DNA of 35,005 nucleotides. Source: Desulfovibrio sp. DV. GTDB lineage: Bacteria; Desulfobacterota; Desulfovibrionia; Desulfovibrionales; Desulfovibrionaceae. Positions 34,040 through 35,005 of the stretch are shown here, one piece after another. The DNA is taken from assembly GCF_001936595.1 (NCBI RefSeq), contig NZ_MLBG01000039.1:1-35005 (forward strand), read 5' to 3'. The translations under genes were made by a program, and so were the position numbers. The notes beneath the pieces were generated by a model. The model was not told the origin of the DNA. It saw only the letters and a list, made by a program, of their open reading frames with translations, and did no database searches. Every line of letters starts with the position of its first letter. Positions within the stretch are counted from its first letter, which is position 1.

Positions 34040-34504
34040 TCAGGCGTCCAGGGCCGGACAGCAGGTTTCGATCAGGTCCACGCGGCGTTGATGCCGGCCG
34101 CCCTCGAAAGCCGTATCCAGGAAGACGTCGGCAATGGAGGCGGCCAGTCCCTGGCCGATGACGCGTTCGCCCAGGCACAGGACATTGGCGTCATTGTGCA
34201 ACCGGGTCATGCGGGCCAGGTACTCGTTGACGCAAAGGGCGGCCCGGATGCCGGGAATGCGGTTGGCGGCCATGGACATGCCGATGCCGGTGCCGCACAC
34301 CAAAATACCGGCGCTGCCCGGGGTCTTAAGCACCTTGGCGCAGACCGCCTTGGCGAAATCGGGATAATCAACACTTTTGGCCTCGCTCGGACCAAGGTCG
34401 ACAACGGTATGGCCGGCGGCGGCGGCATGGGCGGCAAGCATGGCCTTGAGTTCCAGGCCGGCATGGTCGGAACCGATGAAAATGGTCTTGGGCATGGTCG
34501 TCAT
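34040..34504 (-). CDS. rpiB: Ribose 5-phosphate isomerase B
   Basis: 154 residues, the usual size. RpiB interconverts ribose 5-phosphate and ribulose 5-phosphate. The signature GSDHAGLELK (with D13 and H14), the catalytic C70 in GILVCGTGIGMSMAANR and H103 in TRLHNDANVL are all present. The start is ATG 34504 or ATG 34495 (MPKTIFIG); neither has a strong ribosome site, and 34504 is given. It precedes tkt by 33 bases and follows the lipoprotein-like gene by 30 bases, so one transcript is likely. Confidence 0.93.
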   Translation of the reverse strand: MTTMPKTIFIGSDHAGLELKAMLAAHAAAAGHTVVDLGPSEAKSVDYPDFAKAVCAKVLKTPGSAGILVCGTGIGMSMAANRIPGIRAALCVNEYLARMTRLHNDANVLCLGERVIGQGLAASIADVFLDTAFEGGRHQRRVDLIETCCPALDA

Positions 34505-34534
34505 GGCTGGGCAATCCGGTCGCCGTGGGGCGGT

Positions 34535-35005
34535 TTAGAGGTCCGGCAAAAGGTTCCCGTCCCCGGCTGCGTCAAGGGGGCGCACGGCAACATTGGGCGG
34601 GACAGGCAGTTCAAGATCGGCCCCGGGGTAGGGGGTCGGGCGCGGCTGGATGGTCTTGACGCGAAGGGTGAGCATCGCGCCGCCCGGCGTGGTCAGGACA
34701 AGCCGTCTGGCGACAGGCAGGGCTACGCCGGGTACGGCCTCGTCGTCTTCAAAGGCGACCTGCCAGGGTTCAATGCCGCGGCCGGTCAGATGTCGCGGTT
34801 TTCCCTGGAAGTCAAGGGTGAGACTCGACAGGCGGGGATCGCTGGAAAAGGCGTACTCGTAGCCGTCGCTGACTTTTTTGGCAGCAGCATAGCGGGACGG
34901 GGCCAGTTCGCCCAGGCGTCCCGAAAGGATGGCCGCCAGTTCGCGCAGGGTAAAGGGCAGGGGCATCCCCAGGCGCGAGGCTCCGGCCCGGGTGTCGGTG
35001 TGGGT
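34535..35005 (-). CDS. C-terminal part of an outer-membrane lipoprotein-like protein, truncated by the window
   Basis: 156 residues are present and the frame is open to the right edge, so the N-terminus is outside. The visible part begins THTDTRAGASRLGMPLPFTLRELAAIL, given here as positions 1-26, and consists mainly of beta strands (YEYAFSSDP, SLTLDFQG, WQVAFEDDE, RLVLTTPGGAMLTLRVKTIQP). This layout resembles LolB/DUF4292-type lipoproteins, in which a helix is followed by a sheet that binds lipid. No signal peptide or lipobox can be checked. Its location 30 bases upstream of rpiB suggests joint transcription. Confidence 0.45.
   Translation of the reverse strand, partial: THTDTRAGASRLGMPLPFTLRELAAILSGRLGELAPSRYAAAKKVSDGYEYAFSSDPRLSSLTLDFQGKPRHLTGRGIEPWQVAFEDDEAVPGVALPVARRLVLTTPGGAMLTLRVKTIQPRPTPYPGADLELPVPPNVAVRPLDAAGDGNLLPDL

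Overview
The window is high-GC, densely coded bacterial DNA. Its gene content points to a sulfate-reducing Desulfovibrionales member, most likely the Solidesulfovibrio / Desulfovibrio magneticus group. The pointers are a stand-alone low-molecular-weight sulfite reductase, a selenoprotein SelD, an ErcA/ErcS-like alcohol-dehydrogenase/kinase pair, the order surA-rodZ-recO-glyQ-glyS-rpsT, and GC-rich hairpin repeats between genes. No rRNA, tRNA, CRISPR array, transposase or phage gene is visible. The genus is an inference from gene content, not from a search.

Layout. (1) 1-7400, plus strand: a housekeeping cluster with the 3' end of a RodZ-C-like gene, surA, rodZ, recO, glyQ, glyS and rpsT, the last with its own promoter and a classic terminator. 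(2) 7600-8860, plus strand: a small exported DUF3828-like protein and a small alpha/beta hydrolase. (3) 8945-13914, minus strand: five genes joined by four 4-base stop/start overlaps. In transcription order they are a LeuA/NifV-like acyltransferase without regulatory domain, an 8-TM membrane protein, an ABC exporter, a 74-residue DUF1858-like CxxC protein, and selD with an in-frame UGA (Sec14) followed by a good bacterial SECIS hairpin. (4) 14055-20363, plus strand: elbB, a YdjC/ChbG-type deacetylase, ercA, ercS and typA. (5) 20550-23043, plus strand: a membrane SpoIIE-type phosphatase whose reading frame is broken by a TGA at codon 32, then a ferredoxin-nitroreductase.

(6) 23020-24350: a repeat-rich, partly AT-rich patch with a 10-bp tandem repeat, dispersed hairpin repeats and a GNAT-like gene of foreign composition. 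(7) 24365-27100, minus strand: the low-molecular-weight sulfite reductase and a chemoreceptor whose sensor half is AT-rich and whose signalling half is GC-rich. (8) 27395-27919: an unrecognised cysteine-motif protein. (9) 28184-30709: hisH-hisF (minus), and hldD (plus) for lipopolysaccharide heptose. (10) 30877-35005, minus strand: a partial lipoprotein-like gene, rpiB, tkt and glpX, a sugar-phosphate cluster with tandem hairpins between tkt and glpX.

The items most worth following up are the five-gene selD operon as a possible uncharacterised functional unit, the interrupted SpoIIE phosphatase frame in a genome that encodes a Sec-containing SelD, and the transketolase with an altered cofactor motif.
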